Notes under the pieces: generated by a model
What the model was told of the DNA's origin: nothing
Seen by the model: only the letters and a program-made list of their open reading frames with translations
Database searches by the model: none
NCBI GenBank assembly: GCA_038230735.1
Contig: JBBRMR010000004.1
Coordinates: 62,001 to 126,000, forward strand
Reading direction: 5' to 3'
Length of the DNA: 64,000 bases
From: Arcicella sp038230735
Lineage (GTDB): Bacteria > Bacteroidota > Bacteroidia > Cytophagales > Spirosomataceae
Part shown: positions 43,693 to 54,118 of the stretch, piece after piece
Layout: each line of letters starts with the position of its first letter
Position numbering within the stretch: the stretch's first letter is position 1
Translations under genes and position numbers: made by a program

Positions 43693-46497
43693 TTAGTTCC
43701 AGCCTTGATTTTTCTTCAATTTATCCACGTGTCCCTTCACATTATAAGTTAAACTCAACATGAAATAACGGGCTAAGGTTAAGGATGTTTGAGTTGTTAC
43801 TGTATTTTGGAAACCTCTCTGCACAATATTCTGACGTTTATTAAAAATATCAAAGGCTGCCAAACGTACTTCCAATTTATTTTCTTTCATAAATAATCGT
43901 CTCACGGAAGCATTCAAAATCGGAATTTCTTGTTCAAAGCCGAAGCGTTCATTCTTATAATAACTATAATCAAAATTGGTTTCAAAGAATGTTTTCTTGG
44001 TAAAATTCCACTTGATTGACGTGTCAAAACTGTTGTTTCGGATATTCTGATTTTGGGCTTCACTCAAAGAATATTTAATGTTATTGATGCCCAAATTAGC
44101 ATTCATCCCCACGATTAATTTGTCGCTTGGCGTTAAATTAAAGCCAAACCGAATGTTATAATTTTGGTTGTTATTATCGTTCAAAATCCCATTGATAAAC
44201 GTTGGATTATTAGAAGTATTGATATTTGGATTGAAATTAACCGTCAATTTCGTTTTAATAATCGGAAAACTGCAATACGTGCCAATATACAATCTTGTTC
44301 CGCCCGAAAGGTTTTCTGGACGTGTGCGAGTGATAAATGTATTGGGTTCAACAGTCTGATTATAAACTACTTGGCTCAAATAGTAATTATACCCACCCCA
44401 AAGATTTACACTCATAAACGTAGCGGGGTCAAATTTATTCAGCGACAAATTTATACTATGACTTTTCTCGGGACTTAAATCTGGATTGCCCGTTGAGATG
44501 AAAAATGGATTGTTATTGTTGATAACGGGTTGTAAATCAGCAATTTGTGGAGCATTTACGTCCAACGTATAGCTCAAATTAAAATACATATTATTCTTTA
44601 ATTCAAGGCTGGCATCTACGTAGGGCGTAAAGGCGGGATAATTTTTATTGATATTGGAAAAACTTGCAGTTCCTTTTTTGGAATATTGCGTACCTTCAAG
44701 ATTATAGCTTAACCCTGCCCCGCCCACCATAATATTCACACCTGAATGTGAATATCGCAAACTGGTTCCGATGCGATTATAAGTAATAGTGTTCTCAAAA
44801 TACGTACTCAGACTATCAAAACGGCGGTTTTCTTGCAAACCATTGTAGGCTTGGCGATCCACATTGCGTTTATCAGAAGAACCATTATAGAAAGTTTCCC
44901 AAAAGATTTTCTTGGATAAAGGTTCAGTATATAAAACATTTCCCTTCAAAAGATTCTGACGGTTAATGTTGTTATTCATCTGACTAATTGCCCTGACTTG
45001 CTCCTTGACGGTACCCGCCGTGAGGAATCTGCTGAATGAATTAAGATTTTCAGTACCGTCTGAATTGATGACATTATACCCAAAACTCACCGCAAAACTA
45101 CGTCCTTTGGTTTTAAATTTATGTCTAAAAATAGCGTTAGTCGTGAGGTTGAGATTCGTAAAATCGTTACTATTATTGATGTCTGAACGAGTCCGCAAAA
45201 CGCCTTCTTCCGTCAGATTACTTTGAAACATTCGGTTTTTGTCATTACGCATCCCCGCTCGCATATTTGCCTTCACAATGAGCGTATTGCTCGAATCTAT
45301 CATCTGTTCAAAACGTGTACCGATGCTGTGATTGCCCCTGAAATTGTTTTGGGCGGAGGTATCAGTCGTCAAAAAAGCATCATTTTGCAAAAAGGTTTTC
45401 TTGTTCTGATATTGGTCAACCAATAGACGAGTTTGGTTATAGAAATAGCTGGTGCTGAGCTTAGTTTTCTTATTATCAAAATTATAATTAACCCCGCCAC
45501 CCGCATTATTGGTAAATCCACGACCGTCAAATTGATTGGTGATACCATCGCCACCGTCCCAATTCCAACGGTTATTTCCCCCAAAGCCAAAATCACCATT
45601 GTCATATTGGTTACTGGCGTTCCCTTTAAATTCGCCATAATCACTCCAATTCACGCCCGTTTCGTTGATGTTGTTGCCGTAACCCAAAATCGAAAATTGT
45701 GAAGTCTTATTGAATTTGTTATAATTTCCTCGGGCAGCCATGCGGGAGTCCGAACCGACCGCCCCCGTAACTTTACCGAAAGAGCCTTTTTTGTATTCTT
45801 CTTTCAGTTCCAAATTGATAGCTTTCTCCTTCTTGCCATCATCAATACCCGTCAGTTTAGATTGCTCAGATTTATCATTGAAAACTTGAACTTTCGAGAT
45901 GGTTTCGGCTCCCAGGTTCTTGGTTGCGGCTTTTGGGTCATCGCCAAAGAAGTTTTTACCGTCCACTAACACCTTTTTGATGTCTTTTCCTTGGGCTTTA
46001 ATATTACCCTGTGCGTCAATTTCCATGCCTGGTAAACGCCGCAATAAATCCTCTACCGAAGACCCAGGCGGTACTTTGAAGGAACGAGCATCGTACTCAA
46101 TGGTATCGCCCTTGATGGTTAATGGAGCCCTTGCGGTGCGGACGACTACTTCCAATAATTCCTTAGAAATTGGTTTGATTTTCAAAGCCCCTAAATCTTC
46201 AACTTCGGATTCAGAAGGAGCTAAAATTTGTTGAAAAGGAATGAAACCCACGTAAGAAACTTTGAGGATATAATTGCCATTTTTAACATTGCGGAACTCG
46301 AAAACGCCTTTATCATTGGCACGGGAAAAATTGACTAATGCCGAGTCTTTGGGGGTCAAAAGCATGACCGTTGCCCCGTTCATCACGGCGGCGGAAGTGT
46401 CTTGAATTACGCCTTTAATCGTAACTTTAATTGGATTTTGGGCATAAATGGATGCACAAAAAAGAAAGAAAAACAGGAACTGAGTAATTTTACGCAT
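43693..46497 (-). CDS. TonB-like outer-membrane beta-barrel protein
   Basis: 934 residues. Signal peptide to about 19 (SIYAQ), carboxypeptidase-regulatory-like domain 25-110, and a plug-like domain with PGSSVEDLLRRLPGMEID and VLVDGKNFFGDDPKAATKN. The rest is an outer-membrane barrel of the type seen in the TonB-receptor superfamily (barrel family 3), with the late FNPNINTSNNPTFIN. It is probably a transporter or export partner for the GLPGLI protein, 15 bases downstream. The substrate is unknown. Confidence 0.88.
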   Translation of the reverse strand: MRKITQFLFFFLFCASIYAQNPIKVTIKGVIQDTSAAVMNGATVMLLTPKDSALVNFSRANDKGVFEFRNVKNGNYILKVSYVGFIPFQQILAPSESEVEDLGALKIKPISKELLEVVVRTARAPLTIKGDTIEYDARSFKVPPGSSVEDLLRRLPGMEIDAQGNIKAQGKDIKKVLVDGKNFFGDDPKAATKNLGAETISKVQVFNDKSEQSKLTGIDDGKKEKAINLELKEEYKKGSFGKVTGAVGSDSRMAARGNYNKFNKTSQFSILGYGNNINETGVNWSDYGEFKGNASNQYDNGDFGFGGNNRWNWDGGDGITNQFDGRGFTNNAGGGVNYNFDNKKTKLSTSYFYNQTRLLVDQYQNKKTFLQNDAFLTTDTSAQNNFRGNHSIGTRFEQMIDSSNTLIVKANMRAGMRNDKNRMFQSNLTEEGVLRTRSDINNSNDFTNLNLTTNAIFRHKFKTKGRSFAVSFGYNVINSDGTENLNSFSRFLTAGTVKEQVRAISQMNNNINRQNLLKGNVLYTEPLSKKIFWETFYNGSSDKRNVDRQAYNGLQENRRFDSLSTYFENTITYNRIGTSLRYSHSGVNIMVGGAGLSYNLEGTQYSKKGTASFSNINKNYPAFTPYVDASLELKNNMYFNLSYTLDVNAPQIADLQPVINNNNPFFISTGNPDLSPEKSHSINLSLNKFDPATFMSVNLWGGYNYYLSQVVYNQTVEPNTFITRTRPENLSGGTRLYIGTYCSFPIIKTKLTVNFNPNINTSNNPTFINGILNDNNNQNYNIRFGFNLTPSDKLIVGMNANLGINNIKYSLSEAQNQNIRNNSFDTSIKWNFTKKTFFETNFDYSYYKNERFGFEQEIPILNASVRRLFMKENKLEVRLAAFDIFNKRQNIVQRGFQNTVTTQTSLTLARYFMLSLTYNVKGHVDKLKKNQGWN

Positions 46498-46695
46498 GGT
46501 AGTAGATTGGGGTTTATAGATTTTATTTGTATTTAATATTGTGAAAAGATTGCAATAAAATTTTATTTTCAGATTGTAAAACGCTGAAAATAAGCAATTT
46601 GAATAGTATAGTAAGAAAATTTGTTAAGGGGATTCGTCAGTGGTATGGTAGATTGGGCGTAGCTTTTTGTTTCCATAGTTTATTAGTTTGGCTGT

Positions 46696-46719
46696 GTGGT
46701 CGGTGAAGACACAGACCAC
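46696..46719. repeat. Hairpin GTGGTCGGTG/CACAGACCAC in a gene-free region
   Basis: Ten-base arms with one mismatch around AAGA. It resembles short dispersed hairpins of other Bacteroidota. It sits in the 46498-47340 gap, about 840 bases without a convincing gene. The frame 46624-46863 on the minus strand contains this hairpin and has no coding character. Confidence 0.5.
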
Positions 46720-47340
46720 GGATGTAAATATAACTATTTTATTAGTTAAAAGTTTTTTATTAACAAAAATTAACAATTTTATAAAGGATGTTGGAGGTTT
46801 TAGGAATGTTGCATTTTGAGTGGAAAAAAATATGGCTATTGATATTAATTCATTGTTTACCATCCCAATATTTATCTATATCTTTTAAAAATTAAACTTT
46901 ATAGTCTAATTATACAATTTATAATTAAGTATTAACACTCATTTTACTAAACGAAGTTATTTTTTTAATACGGATAAATACTCATTTTGAAAAAATATAA
47001 TAAATTTTCCTTGACTTATATTCCGCATCCATATACATTTACAGCACCTTAACTACTTCACAAATTCTTGGACACCCAAGCCGCAACGCTTCTTTCGTCC
47101 TCATCAGAAATAACCATTTTATGTTTTTCATACTCAGTGTTAATCTCACTGCTTATCAATTAAGTTTAGAAATTATATTTATTGTCAAAAAATAATCAGT
47201 AGTTGATTGTCAATTGATTAATCAAATATTTGTATTCTTTTAAGTATTTGATTATCAGAAGATTACGAATTTTGTAACGTAAACGTAGTTAATTCAATTA
47301 TATTTATTATTTCATTTTTAAAACTAAACAAACAAAAATT

Positions 47341-48602
47341 ATGAAAAGAAACTGATTTTTACCTTTATCGTTTTAAGTTCGATAAATTTTATTTCATGCA
47401 ACGATGGGAAAATTGTTAATGATGTTATTCCACAAACTTTTAAAGGTGTGAGCAACGCAAGGATTCATTATGACACTTTGAGTCATGATGACATGGGAAT
47501 TTTTATATATAATACTATCAAACGTCACTCTTTTCACTTCGACCCATACACTCTACTTCCAGAAAAAGAGCGTGCCGTACTTATTTCAAAGATTGATAGT
47601 GTTAAGGCATTAAAAATTAGTGACCCAACTGTAATTTGGGATCAGGCGGTTAAAGATGGTAAAATGTCCAAAAATGTAAGTGAAAGTCTGAAAAAATTTA
47701 GAACAGATGGTACAACTTTTCTAAGTCGTGAGTCAAATGTTGATGTTGTTGATAGCTGGTTTATAAGTGAAATTGATAAAACCAAAAATGATAGGAGTCT
47801 ATTATTTGATGAGAAAGATCTCATTATACAACATGAAACAATAATTAGATATGTCTTTAAAGCCTATTTGTAAGCAAGTGTGTCAAATAAGGCTACAAAA
47901 AATGGAAGGAAAGCTACAAGTTGCGTATTACAGATGATAAGTTGTATATGGGGTAATGTTAGTACATACATGGGAATAGGGAGTTATGTAGCAGGGACGG
48001 TGGGAGGCTCTGTGGGTGCTTTAATAGGATTATTCATTTCATACGACAGTTGCTCTTGTGATTCAGAAAATTGTAGTTATCCCAAATTCATTTCAACACC
48101 TGACATTTGTTATGTTACTTATAATGGATTAGATTTGCTTACTGCTGGTTTTGGTAGTGCAACAAATCACCTTACTTGGTATATTACAGATAGTAATGGA
48201 ATTCCTTTTCTAATAAGAGATAGTAATTCAAACGTAACACACTTATACAATGAAGATTTAGGTGGAAGAACCTATTTCGAAGTGTATGTAACTGCTTTTT
48301 GTGATGGAGGTTCTTATCCTATAAGTAGAGTCGGTATTGATATTAATAATTTGGGAAAACCGAGTTTCTTCATAAGTGGTAATACTAACCCTCAAGTTGG
48401 GTCTCAACAAGTTTATAATATTTCTGGTCGAAATTTAAATAATTTGACTTGGGGCGTGGGTAGTATAGGACAGATTGTATACCAAAACAGTTATGGAATA
48501 ACTGTGAATTGGAATTCAACTGGATACAATTATTTATATGCTAATGCTCAATCAGACTGTGGCAGTGCAAGTAATGGAATAAACGTTGTAGTACATAATT
48601 AA
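47341..48602 (+). pseudogene. Decayed lipoprotein gene with Ig-like C-terminus
   Basis: The ATG at 47341 is followed by TGA, but adding one A to the run at 47344 gives MKKKLIFTFIVLSSINFISC, a lipoprotein signal that runs in frame into 47448-47873 (141 residues: SHDDMGIFIYNTIKRH). At 47871 there is a TAA, after which the same frame continues, first with a GTG at 47880, to 48602: a Gly-zipper stretch (GIGSYVAGTVGGSVGALIG), a Cys-rich piece and a C-terminal beta domain with TWGVGSIGQ and ITVNWNS like Bacteroidota Ig-like repeats. So one gene of about 420 codons is interrupted twice. Its function is unknown. If read as two separate genes, the second starts with GTG and lacks a signal peptide. Confidence 0.65.
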
Positions 48603-48620
48603 TTCAATCATTCACACAAT

Positions 48621-48654
48621 AAGGCTGAATGCTATTAAAAGCATTCAGCCTTTT
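48621..48654 (+). terminator. Rho-independent terminator
   Basis: 12-bp stem AAGGCTGAATGC/GCATTCAGCCTT with an eight-base loop, followed by T residues. It lies 18 bases past the stop of the decayed lipoprotein gene. Confidence 0.82.
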
Positions 48655-48670
48655 AAAATTCTATTATACA

Positions 48671-49087
48671 ATGAAAACTCTAACAATAACATTCCTTGCC
48701 ATCATTTTATTTGCAGGATGCAAAAAAGATGAAGTAGAACCCTATGGTTTTCCTGATTTAATCAAAGTCAATAATGTTGATTGTGTTTTGAATTGGCAAG
48801 ACCTTGAATTTCAAGTTAGTAATCAAGGTTCAAAAGTTTATAAGTATGAAGTTTATGGATGGTTTGGAGATAAAGAAGAGTCCATTCAAGTAGATTTAAA
48901 GAAGTATGATTACGCTTCGGGTGGAAATGGCTTTAAATTTCTGATTCCTCAAAAAAATGTAACTAACTATTCTGTAATTTTTATTCAATTGGTAGGCTAT
49001 GCGGACAAAGGTTATTTCGGGACTTCTGATATATACAAATTCAAAAAAGAAGTATCAAATGGATGTGTCAAATGGATTAGTATTTGA
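48671..49087 (+). CDS. Small lipoprotein
   Basis: 138 residues from ATG 48671 (MKTLTITFLAIILFAGC, then KKDEVEPYG); the upstream part of the frame is terminator sequence. The acylated Cys is at about 17. The mature part is beta-rich (CVLNWQDLEFQVSNQGSKVY). No family is recognised. It follows the decayed lipoprotein and may belong to the same acquired pair. Confidence 0.68.
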   Translation: MKTLTITFLAIILFAGCKKDEVEPYGFPDLIKVNNVDCVLNWQDLEFQVSNQGSKVYKYEVYGWFGDKEESIQVDLKKYDYASGGNGFKFLIPQKNVTNYSVIFIQLVGYADKGYFGTSDIYKFKKEVSNGCVKWISI

Positions 49088-49124
49088 AAAAATTAAAATG
49101 CAATAAATTTTACTGAAATAAATC

Positions 49125-49160
49125 AAAAGCCTTCTCAAAGTAATTTGGGAAGGCTTTTTA
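49125..49160 (+). terminator. Rho-independent terminator
   Basis: Stem AAAAGCCTTC/GAAGGCTTTT with a 14-base loop and a T tail, 38 bases past the small lipoprotein gene. Confidence 0.78.
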
Positions 49161-49174
49161 TATGGCTACGGAAT

Positions 49175-49210
49175 CCTTCGTTTGAGGGGGATGCACAATC
49201 CGAAGACTTT
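49175..49210 (+). repeat. Dispersed repeat related to that at 57948
   Basis: CCTTCGTTTGAGGGGGATGC followed by ACAATCCGAAGACTTT matches, in reverse orientation, the flanks and core of the repeat at 57935-58023 (GTCTTCGGATTGGGCATCCC and CGAGGACTTC). It has CCTTCG and CGAAGA ends that can pair. Two copies within 9 kb suggest a dispersed element. Confidence 0.6.
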
Positions 49211-49313
49211 CATGGACTTCAACGAAACTGGAAATTAAACTTTCTTATTTCTTCAAACCAAACTATTTTCAAAACCCTCCTGTTATCCTTGCATCAACAA
49301 ACATAAAATCCAC

Positions 49314-50525
49314 ATGAAAAAACTAATCTTCTTATCTCTCTTTGTCTTACTAAATCAATTTTCAAACGCCCAAACTACTCGTTGGCGGGCAACCGTTAAA
49401 ACTGATGGCGGTGATTTACCTTTTGGTTTAGAATTACAGAAAAAATCAAAAAATACTTATAAAGTTTTTATCTTGAACGCTGCCGAGAGATTCCAAACCG
49501 ATGATGCAACCCTCACGGGCGATTCTTTGATGATTCCAATTTCCCTTTTTGATGCTCAAATAGTGGCTAAAATGTCGGCTAAGGTTTTGGCAGGGACTTT
49601 CAGTAAAAATAAAGGTAGAAAGTCCTATTCGGAAAGTCCGTTCAAAGCTACGTTAGGATATTTAGACCGTTTCAGAACCAGCAAAATGGCGATTCTGGGC
49701 AATGCACAAGGAAAATGGTCGGTGAATTTTATCAATCCTACTTCGGGGAAAGTCAGTGATGCCGTGGGAGTTTTTCAACAAAAAGGTAATATCGTTACGG
49801 GTTCATTCCTCACCACTACGGGCGATTATCGGTATATGGATGGCAATAGGGTGGGGGATAGTCTTTTTCTTTCTACTTTTGACGGTTCGCATACCTTCCT
49901 GTTGCGTACTAAAATAGAGGGCGATAAAATGACGGGAAAATTTTACGGCTCTTTAAAAGGATTTAGTAATTTTGAAGCCAAAAGAGATGCCAAAGCCGAA
50001 CTGCCAGATTTAGCAAAATTCACATATTTGAAGGAAGGTTTTGATAAATTAGCTTTTACTTTCCCGAACCAAAAAGACGAAAAAATATCCCTTGCCGACC
50101 CGCAATATCAAGGTAAAGTAGTGGTGATTCAGATATTGGGTTCGTGGTGTCCCAACTGTATGGATGAGAGTAATTATTTAGCTCCTTTTTATAAAAAAAA
50201 TAAAGATAAAGGTTTAGAAATCATTGGTTTAGCTTACGAAAAAACGGGTGATGATGCTTTTTTTAAAGAGAAAATGGCATTGCTCCGCAAACGTTTCGGC
50301 ATTGATTATCAACTCTTGAAAGCGGGTTTGAATAATTCAGAAAGTGCTTCGGAAAGTTTGCCGATGTTGAATAAAATTATCGGTTTCCCGACTACCATTA
50401 TTTTGGATAAAAAAGGCAAAATCCGCCTAACCCACGCAGGTTTTTCTGGTCCAGGCACGGGAAAATATTATACCGACTGGATAAATGAATTTGAAAGTTT
50501 GATTGATAAATTATTGAAAGAGTAA
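49314..50525 (+). CDS. TlpA-like thiol-disulfide oxidoreductase
   Basis: 403 residues with a signal peptide (cleavage after SNAQ, residue 20). The first 230 residues are a beta-rich, family-specific domain. The redoxin domain from about 235 has GSWCPNCMDE with Cys279 and Cys282 in a CPNC active site, then IIGLAYEKTG and GFPTTIILDKKGKIR. It probably reduces disulfides of periplasmic proteins, for instance in cytochrome c or envelope protein maturation. The next gene, an MFS transporter, starts two bases after the stop, so they are co-transcribed. Confidence 0.9.
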   Translation: MKKLIFLSLFVLLNQFSNAQTTRWRATVKTDGGDLPFGLELQKKSKNTYKVFILNAAERFQTDDATLTGDSLMIPISLFDAQIVAKMSAKVLAGTFSKNKGRKSYSESPFKATLGYLDRFRTSKMAILGNAQGKWSVNFINPTSGKVSDAVGVFQQKGNIVTGSFLTTTGDYRYMDGNRVGDSLFLSTFDGSHTFLLRTKIEGDKMTGKFYGSLKGFSNFEAKRDAKAELPDLAKFTYLKEGFDKLAFTFPNQKDEKISLADPQYQGKVVVIQILGSWCPNCMDESNYLAPFYKKNKDKGLEIIGLAYEKTGDDAFFKEKMALLRKRFGIDYQLLKAGLNNSESASESLPMLNKIIGFPTTIILDKKGKIRLTHAGFSGPGTGKYYTDWINEFESLIDKLLKE

Positions 50526-50527
50526 CC

Positions 50528-51724
50528 ATGATCAAAGACCAAAAACTAATCCTCTACCTACTTGCTTGCGTACAGTTTACCAACATCATGGATTTTATGA
50601 TTATGATGCCGATGGGTCCGATTTTGATGCGAGCCTTTCACATCACCGCCCGAGAATACAGTTTCTTAGTGTCTGCCTACTCTATCAGTGCGGGGATTTC
50701 GGGCTTTATTGCCGCCTTTTTCGTCGATAAATTTGACCGTAAAAATGTTTTGACCATTGCCTATATTGGTCTTTTGGTCGGTACTTTTGCCTGTGCCATT
50801 GCCCCAACTTACACGATGCTGATGGCAGCACGTATATTGGCGGGCGTTTTCGGAGGGGTATTGGGTTCGCAAGTGATTGCCATTGTGGGCGATACCATCA
50901 GTTATGAATACCGTGCCGAGGCAATGGCAATCATAATGGCGGCTTTTTCTACGGCTTCCGTGTTGGGCGTTCCTTTGGGGATGTATCTTGCCACTAAAAT
51001 CAGTTGGCATATTCCTTTTGTCTTTGTGGTGGGCGTTGGTTTTGTTAATTTAATCTTGATTTACAGATACTTACCGAGCCTCAGAGGACATATTCACCAG
51101 TCTGAAAATAAGCCAAGTCCATTCGCCATCCTGACCAATATTGCCAAAGATAATAATCAATTAAGAGCCTTAGCGTTGTCGGTAATTATTATTTTTGCCC
51201 ATTTTTGTACCATTCCTTCGCTGAGTCCTTTTCTAACAATCAACGTGGGAATGTCGGAAGATAATATTTCGCTTATCTATTTAGTGGGCGGAGCAATCAC
51301 CATTTTCAGTGCCAGAATCGTGGGCAGAATTGCCGACCAAAAGGGTAAATACCGCATTTTTGCCATCTGTGGAACGCTGTTTTTAATTCCAGTTTTCTTA
51401 ATGACACATCTTCATTATGGAGCAAGTTTATGGGTAATTTTAACAATAACTTCCATGTTTTTTCTTTTCGCCAACGGACGTACACTCACCATGCAAGCCA
51501 TTGTGTCGGGCGTGGTAAATAACGAACAACGAGGAGGATTTACCAGTATCAACTCTTCCGTGATTCAGTTAGGGTCAGGTGCAGCCTCTTTTGTGGGTGG
51601 GCTTATCGTGCAGAAGGCTTCAAACGGGCAATTATTACATTATGATTGGGTTGGATATCTGTCAATTACGGTGATGGTTGTGGGTATTATTTTAGGGAAG
51701 TATGTAAAACCTGTAAAAGATTAA
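50528..51724 (+). CDS. MFS exporter
   Basis: 398 residues, 12 segments. NIMDFMIMMPMGPIL in the first segment and FVDKFDRKNVL in the first loop are typical of the drug/arabinose efflux (DHA1) group. FANGRTLTMQAIVSGVVNNEQRGGFTS in the second half has the symmetrical motif. The substrate is unknown. It begins two bases after the TlpA-like gene on the same strand. Confidence 0.85.
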   Translation: MIKDQKLILYLLACVQFTNIMDFMIMMPMGPILMRAFHITAREYSFLVSAYSISAGISGFIAAFFVDKFDRKNVLTIAYIGLLVGTFACAIAPTYTMLMAARILAGVFGGVLGSQVIAIVGDTISYEYRAEAMAIIMAAFSTASVLGVPLGMYLATKISWHIPFVFVVGVGFVNLILIYRYLPSLRGHIHQSENKPSPFAILTNIAKDNNQLRALALSVIIIFAHFCTIPSLSPFLTINVGMSEDNISLIYLVGGAITIFSARIVGRIADQKGKYRIFAICGTLFLIPVFLMTHLHYGASLWVILTITSMFFLFANGRTLTMQAIVSGVVNNEQRGGFTSINSSVIQLGSGAASFVGGLIVQKASNGQLLHYDWVGYLSITVMVVGIILGKYVKPVKD

Positions 51725-51982
51725 CCAAATAATCTTCTTGAAAATTCAGATTTTCTCCGTTTGAATAATAGTTTTAGCATAAATACTACTTTGTTTTTTT
51801 ACCATAATTTTTACCGCTATTTTTACCGTATGATAAATTTACTATAAATACTTCGTAGAAAAATCATATATTTATCTAAATTTATTATTGCCATATAAAT
51901 TGTTTTATCCGCCAGAAACGCAATTTGTTTTATTAACAAAATCCTTATCATTTGTAATAATTTCATTAAAGAATCTATCAGT

Positions 51983-52621
51983 ATGAAAACTCCCTTTAAC
52001 TCTGTTGTGGCGGCAACAATCCTAATTTCATTTAGTAATTTGTGCCTTTCTCAAAATGCTAAAATCCGTTCTAATAAAGAAATTGTTATGGAAATTTCTT
52101 TGAATCCCAATAGTAAAGTCCACTTAAAATGGGTTAGTTCAGAAGGGCATAAACCAAGCCGTTTCATTGTTCAGCGAAGTAAAGACAACGAAACGTATTT
52201 CGACATTCGAGAAATTGATGTGCAACCCCAAGCCGACCCCGACCAGAGACTCCAATTTGCCTTCACGGATTCTAAATTATTGCGAGGAATAGAGTATTAC
52301 AGAATCATGGAGTATGAAGCTGGCGGTAAATCTTATTTGTATTCTGCCTTAAACATAAAACCAGAAAGTCCCGTATCAGTGGCTAAGGCAGGCGAAATGA
52401 GCATTGTAAGAATAATGGTGGAAGATAGCAAAAACTTGATGGCTTTGATGAGTACCGAATCGGGTTTAGGAGTACCTTGCGAATTTGAAATTTCTGAAAA
52501 TAATGATGTTATCTTGAAACCCGCTTATGCCTTGAACGGAGGAAATTATTTAGTAAAATTGCGTTCTTCAACGGGCGAAAAGCAGTTTAGATTTAATGTT
52601 AAAAATGATGATTTTTTCTAA
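51983..52621 (+). CDS. Secreted protein of unknown function, paralogue of 61734-62522
   Basis: 212 residues with a signal peptide (cleavage after LCLSQ, about residue 24). Residues 36-125 look like an FN3-type beta domain: VHLKWVSSEGHKPSRFIVQR and YFDIREID. The C-terminal 80 residues (SIVRIMVEDSKNLMALMSTE, SGLGVPCEFEI, GGNYLVKLRSSTGEKQFRFN) align closely with the 262-residue protein at 61734 and resemble in outline a diverged T9SS sorting domain. The stop overlaps that of the convergent nhaD gene by four bases. Confidence 0.75.
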   Translation: MKTPFNSVVAATILISFSNLCLSQNAKIRSNKEIVMEISLNPNSKVHLKWVSSEGHKPSRFIVQRSKDNETYFDIREIDVQPQADPDQRLQFAFTDSKLLRGIEYYRIMEYEAGGKSYLYSALNIKPESPVSVAKAGEMSIVRIMVEDSKNLMALMSTESGLGVPCEFEISENNDVILKPAYALNGGNYLVKLRSSTGEKQFRFNVKNDDFF

Positions 52622-53910
52622 TTCAATAAAGCATAAATCAACAAATAAGCCACCACGCCCGCAAAATAGCCAATCAACGCTGTGAAGGAAATTTTGCGGA
52701 CGTACCACATAAAATCAATTTTTTCCATACCCATCACCGCCACACCCGCTGCCGAGCCAATTATCAAAATACTTCCGCCAGTCCCCGCACAATACGCCAT
52801 AAATTCCCAGATTTTAGCATCGGCTGGAAAGGATGCCAAATCATACATCCCCATCGAAGCCGCCACTAACGGAACATTATCAATCACGGCAGAAGCTAAA
52901 CCGATGGCAATTACGATAACGTCCTGATTGCCAATGGTTTTATCCATCCATTGAGCCAATCCCGAGAGCAAGTGGGTTGATTCCAAAGCCCCAATTGAGA
53001 TAAGAATTCCCAAGAAAAATAGGATGCTTGATGTATCAATTTTGCTCAAAGCATGAGCCACCGTGAAAGGATGTTTTTCTTCATCATCTTTTTCGGAGTG
53101 AAGAATTTCTGAAACCACCCACACAATGCCCAAGCCCAATAATATGCCCATATAAGGCGGTAAATGCGTAACGGTTTTGAAGATAGGAACAAACAAAAGT
53201 GTACCTATTCCCGTCAAAAGCATAATGACTGAATTTTGGTTTTTGATTACCAGTTCATGTGTTTCCTCCTGTGAATCTTCATCAATTTCATCACTTCTGA
53301 CAGACCCTTTCATCTTGAAAGTCAAATAGATAAGTGGAACTAATAACGAAATTAAACTCGGAATTAGTAAGGTTTTTATGATGTTTAGGGGTGTAATTTG
53401 TCCGCCAATCCAGAGCATGGTGGTGGTAACATCCCCAATCGGTGACCATGCACCACCCGCATTAGCAGCGATGATAACGACCCCCGCAAAGAGTTTACGG
53501 TCGTCAGGATTTTTAATCAATTTTCGCAACACTGAAACCATCACTATTGCCGTGGTGAGGTTATCCAAAATAGCGGATAAAAAGAAAGTTATTAGTGAAA
53601 TCAACCACAATAATTTCACCCGATTTTTACTGGTAATTCTATCGGTTATGAGTTTAAAACCTTCATGGGCATCAATCAATTCCACAATGGTCATGGCACC
53701 CAACAGGAAGAAAAGTATCTCTGAAACGCTGGCTAAATGATGCGATAATTCGCTTTGAACGATAGCTGAATCATTGGCTGAAATGATGTAAACCGTCCAA
53801 CACAATACGCCCGTAAGCAAGGCAGTGGCGGTTTTATTGACTTTGATGGGATGTTCGAGGGCAATGGCTAAATAGCCGATTACGAAAATTAGTATTAAGA
53901 GGATTTGCAT
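52618..53910 (-). CDS. nhaD: Sodium/proton antiporter NhaD
   Basis: 430 residues with 10-12 segments. The N-terminus MQILLILIFVIGYLAIALEH is typical, followed by LGAMTIVELIDAHEGF, DNLTTAIVMVSVLRK, NAGGAWSPIGDVTTTMLW, SILFFLGILISIGALEST and NVPLVAASMGMYD, all NhaD landmarks. It exports sodium in exchange for protons and would supply the sodium gradient used by symporters such as the one at 4901. It appears monocistronic. Confidence 0.92.
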   Translation of the reverse strand: MQILLILIFVIGYLAIALEHPIKVNKTATALLTGVLCWTVYIISANDSAIVQSELSHHLASVSEILFFLLGAMTIVELIDAHEGFKLITDRITSKNRVKLLWLISLITFFLSAILDNLTTAIVMVSVLRKLIKNPDDRKLFAGVVIIAANAGGAWSPIGDVTTTMLWIGGQITPLNIIKTLLIPSLISLLVPLIYLTFKMKGSVRSDEIDEDSQEETHELVIKNQNSVIMLLTGIGTLLFVPIFKTVTHLPPYMGILLGLGIVWVVSEILHSEKDDEEKHPFTVAHALSKIDTSSILFFLGILISIGALESTHLLSGLAQWMDKTIGNQDVIVIAIGLASAVIDNVPLVAASMGMYDLASFPADAKIWEFMAYCAGTGGSILIIGSAAGVAVMGMEKIDFMWYVRKISFTALIGYFAGVVAYLLIYALLN

Positions 53911-54118
53911 TGATTTCGTTTTTCGTTAGTCGATGTTCGGGCGTGGATAAAATGGATTCATTGCCCATTTATGATGAACAAATTTACCAATAATAAATAA
54001 AGTGTTTTCCATAAAATCCTTTTTTTTCTTTTCTATCCCATCTATCAGCCCTAAATTTGTAAGATTTAAAGAGGCAAACAGCCCCAAGCATTTTCCATTA
54101 TTACAAAATTGTAAAAAA

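Noticed and set aside
46624..46863. 79-residue minus-strand frame in the 46.5-47.3 kb gap
   Set aside because: It contains a dispersed hairpin, is hydrophobic in a random manner and has no recognisable domain.
47880..48602. Independent GTG-started gene
   Set aside because: It is in the same frame as the preceding frame, separated by a single stop, and lacks a signal peptide, so a broken longer gene is more likely; not excluded.
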